Source of the DNA: Tranzscheliella williamsii
Lineage: Eukaryota > Basidiomycota > Ustilaginomycetes > Ustilaginales > Ustilaginaceae
Length of the DNA: 64,000 nt
NCBI GenBank assembly: GCA_023212725.1
Contig: JALBYF010000007.1
Location: forward strand, 248,001-312,000
Direction: 5' to 3'
In this document: piece by piece, positions 62,648 to 64,000 of the stretch
How positions within the stretch are numbered: position 1 is the stretch's first letter
How the letters are laid out: every line of letters starts with the position of its first letter
The notes under the pieces: model-generated
The model's input: the letters and a program-made list of their open reading frames with translations, nothing else
Told to the model about the DNA's origin: nothing
The model's database searches: none
Program-made: the position numbers and the translations under genes

Positions 62648-63763
62648 ATGGCGTCTCAAAGCCAGCTGGCGGGCACACCCGCCGCTCCAGTCAAATTGTC
62701 TACCGTCGAAGGATTCACAGCTGGCGCCTTGGCGGCTATGACAGCTGTTACTGTAACCAATCCTATGGAGGTTTGCAAGACGAGAATGCAATTGCAAGGC
62801 GAGCTCATGTCAGTGGCGCCGCGCGTATTGAGCGGCCAGCCGGGCTCCGCCGCGCCACAAGCCGGCGCCAAGGCGGCGGCAGGTGCCCGCCTGTATACCT
62901 CGTCGCTAGACTGCTTTGCCAAAACGCTCAAAACGGAAGGCATCAAAGGTGTACAACGCGGCCTCGGAGCTGCCTACATCTATCAACTGCTGCTGAACGG
63001 CAGTCGGTTGGGGTTCTACGAACCTTTCCGCAAAGCCATCAACCGTGCCGCTGGTAGAAGGCCGGATGAGCAATGGGCAGCAGGTGCTTTTGCCGCGGGT
63101 GCATCCAGTGGCTGCGTCGGCGCTATCCTAGGCAACCCTCTGTTCCTTGTGAAAGCGAGGTTGCAAGCCTATAGCCCGTATCATACCATTGGCAAAGCGT
63201 CGCACAACTACAAGGGCACATTTGATGGTCTTAGCAATATCGTCAAGGGTGAAGGCGTTAGAGGCTTGATCAGAGGCATGGATGCCGCAGTTTTGCGGAC
63301 GGCCATGGGCAGTACAGTGCAACTTCCGGCGTACAACTGGTTCAAAGGGTACCTGACCAACATGGACGTCGAAGCCAACAAATACAATCCTTTCAAATAC
63401 CTTGCCAACAAGCCCGATTCCTTCTTCACCTATCTTGCATCTTCCATCTTCAGTGGCCTGTGTGTCTGCGCGGTGATGCAGCCCGCCGACACGGCACTGA
63501 CCAGGATGTATAATCAACCAGTCCGGATCGATGAGCGTGGCCGAAGCATCGGTACACTTTACCGCAACCCGTTCCACTGTCTTTACCTCACCGCCAAGGC
63601 CGAGGGCGTCTTGGGCTGGTACAAGGGTACCACCGCTCACCTCTTCCGAATCGCACCTCACACCGTCCTTACGCTTGTCATGAACGAGGCTTACCTGCGG
63701 TGGTACTCCAACTTCAAAGCGGGTCGGTCGCTATTCGATGCGCCCACTGTGAAAACCATGTAA
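62648..63763 (+). CDS. OAC1: Mitochondrial carrier, oxaloacetate/sulfate type (Oac1-like)
   Basis: Inner-membrane carrier of the SLC25 family, 371 residues, single exon, ATG at 62648. Three tandem repeats are visible. The carrier motif Px[DE]xx[KR] is canonical only in the first (NPMEVCKTRMQLQG). The second reads NPLFLVKARLQAY, with Phe in place of the acidic residue, and the third QPADTALTRMYNQ. This pattern, with RMQLQGE and TALTRMYNQ-like third-repeat wording, is that of Oac1 (SLC25A34/35 group), which exchanges oxaloacetate, sulfate and related anions. An insert of about 25 residues rich in A, G and P sits after the first repeat (about 60-85). Substrate specificity is inferred from family only. 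Confidence 0.9.
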   Translation: MASQSQLAGTPAAPVKLSTVEGFTAGALAAMTAVTVTNPMEVCKTRMQLQGELMSVAPRVLSGQPGSAAPQAGAKAAAGARLYTSSLDCFAKTLKTEGIKGVQRGLGAAYIYQLLLNGSRLGFYEPFRKAINRAAGRRPDEQWAAGAFAAGASSGCVGAILGNPLFLVKARLQAYSPYHTIGKASHNYKGTFDGLSNIVKGEGVRGLIRGMDAAVLRTAMGSTVQLPAYNWFKGYLTNMDVEANKYNPFKYLANKPDSFFTYLASSIFSGLCVCAVMQPADTALTRMYNQPVRIDERGRSIGTLYRNPFHCLYLTAKAEGVLGWYKGTTAHLFRIAPHTVLTLVMNEAYLRWYSNFKAGRSLFDAPTVKTM

Positions 63764-64000
63764 AGGCCACCGTGCCATAATCTATTACGGCCGTCTGAAG
63801 TTACGGAAGGAAAGCTGACGCACTAACTTCCCATCGAGTGGTTTCGACATACATGTGCACGACTCTCCGTCGAAGCGGCCGTCGCGCCGCTAAACACGCG
63901 TGCGCGCTACACTGTTACAGTATCGTCTTCACCGGCAACGTAGTTGAGAAGATGTTATCCCCATCGTCGCCGCCGCATCGTTGAAGCGCGTCCCTAGCCA
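63764..64000. other. 3' flank of the carrier gene at the window edge
   Basis: 237 bases, probably 3' untranslated region and spacer. No gene is seen. Confidence 0.4.

Noticed and set aside
1..64000. Transposons, CRISPR arrays, prophage or operon structures
   Set aside because: No transposase, reverse transcriptase, terminal repeats or direct-repeat spacer arrays were seen; gene structure is that of a eukaryotic nuclear genome.

Overview
The window is nuclear DNA of a fungus. I read it as a basidiomycete of the smut lineage (Ustilaginomycotina, Ustilago/Sporisorium/Pseudozyma type). Many very long genes are uninterrupted (BRR2, the SET3-like gene, COG2, the aminodeoxychorismate synthase fusion). 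A minority carry short introns of about 55 to 155 nt with GTRNGT-like donors and YAG acceptors. Coding DNA is moderately GC-rich, intergenic regions are short, and the gene set is purely eukaryotic and fungal. I see no transposon, virus, CRISPR array or secondary-metabolite cluster. The content is mainly housekeeping. Genus-level placement is inference.

Layout from left to right: the 3' part of PDS5 (+) runs off the left edge and converges on a PHD+SET gene of SET3 type (-). A 1.26 kb divergent promoter leads to BRR2 (+), which converges on a three-exon long-chain acyl-CoA synthetase (-). A 1.9 kb intergenic region precedes EAF3/MRG15 (+). EAF3 converges on a nine-exon KAR5-type nuclear fusion protein (-), assembled here from small open frames, followed by a CDC3-class septin (-). 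Then come S-adenosylhomocysteine hydrolase (+), aminopeptidase P with a long in-frame 5' extension (+), fused PabA-PabB (-), a mitochondrial PPR-like protein (+), a Zn2Cys6 regulator whose zinc cluster is split by an intron (+), an intron-bearing tRNA-Arg(TCG) (+), an indoleamine 2,3-dioxygenase with a mitochondrial-looking N-terminus (-), an ankyrin protein (-), cyclophilin A (+), a small membrane-anchored unknown (-), La protein (+), 3-ketodihydrosphingosine reductase (-, five exons), COG2 (+), a GCK-type Ste20 kinase (-, three exons) and an OAC1-type mitochondrial carrier (+).

The genes do not form an operon or cluster. They touch RNA metabolism (BRR2, La, tRNA), chromatin (SET3-like, EAF3, PDS5), lipid and membrane traffic (acyl-CoA synthetase, KDSR, COG2), cytoskeleton and cell separation (septin, GCK kinase), C1/folate and tryptophan metabolism (AHCY, PabAB, IDO) and mating (KAR5). 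The most notable points are the reconstructed KAR5 gene, a coding-strand G-rich to C-rich switch near the stop codon of at least six genes, several genes whose start-codon choice could give both cytosolic and mitochondrial products, and a degenerate 30-bp tandem repeat upstream of cyclophilin. All exon structures were worked out by eye from splice consensus, frame and family conservation, and are not confirmed by transcripts.
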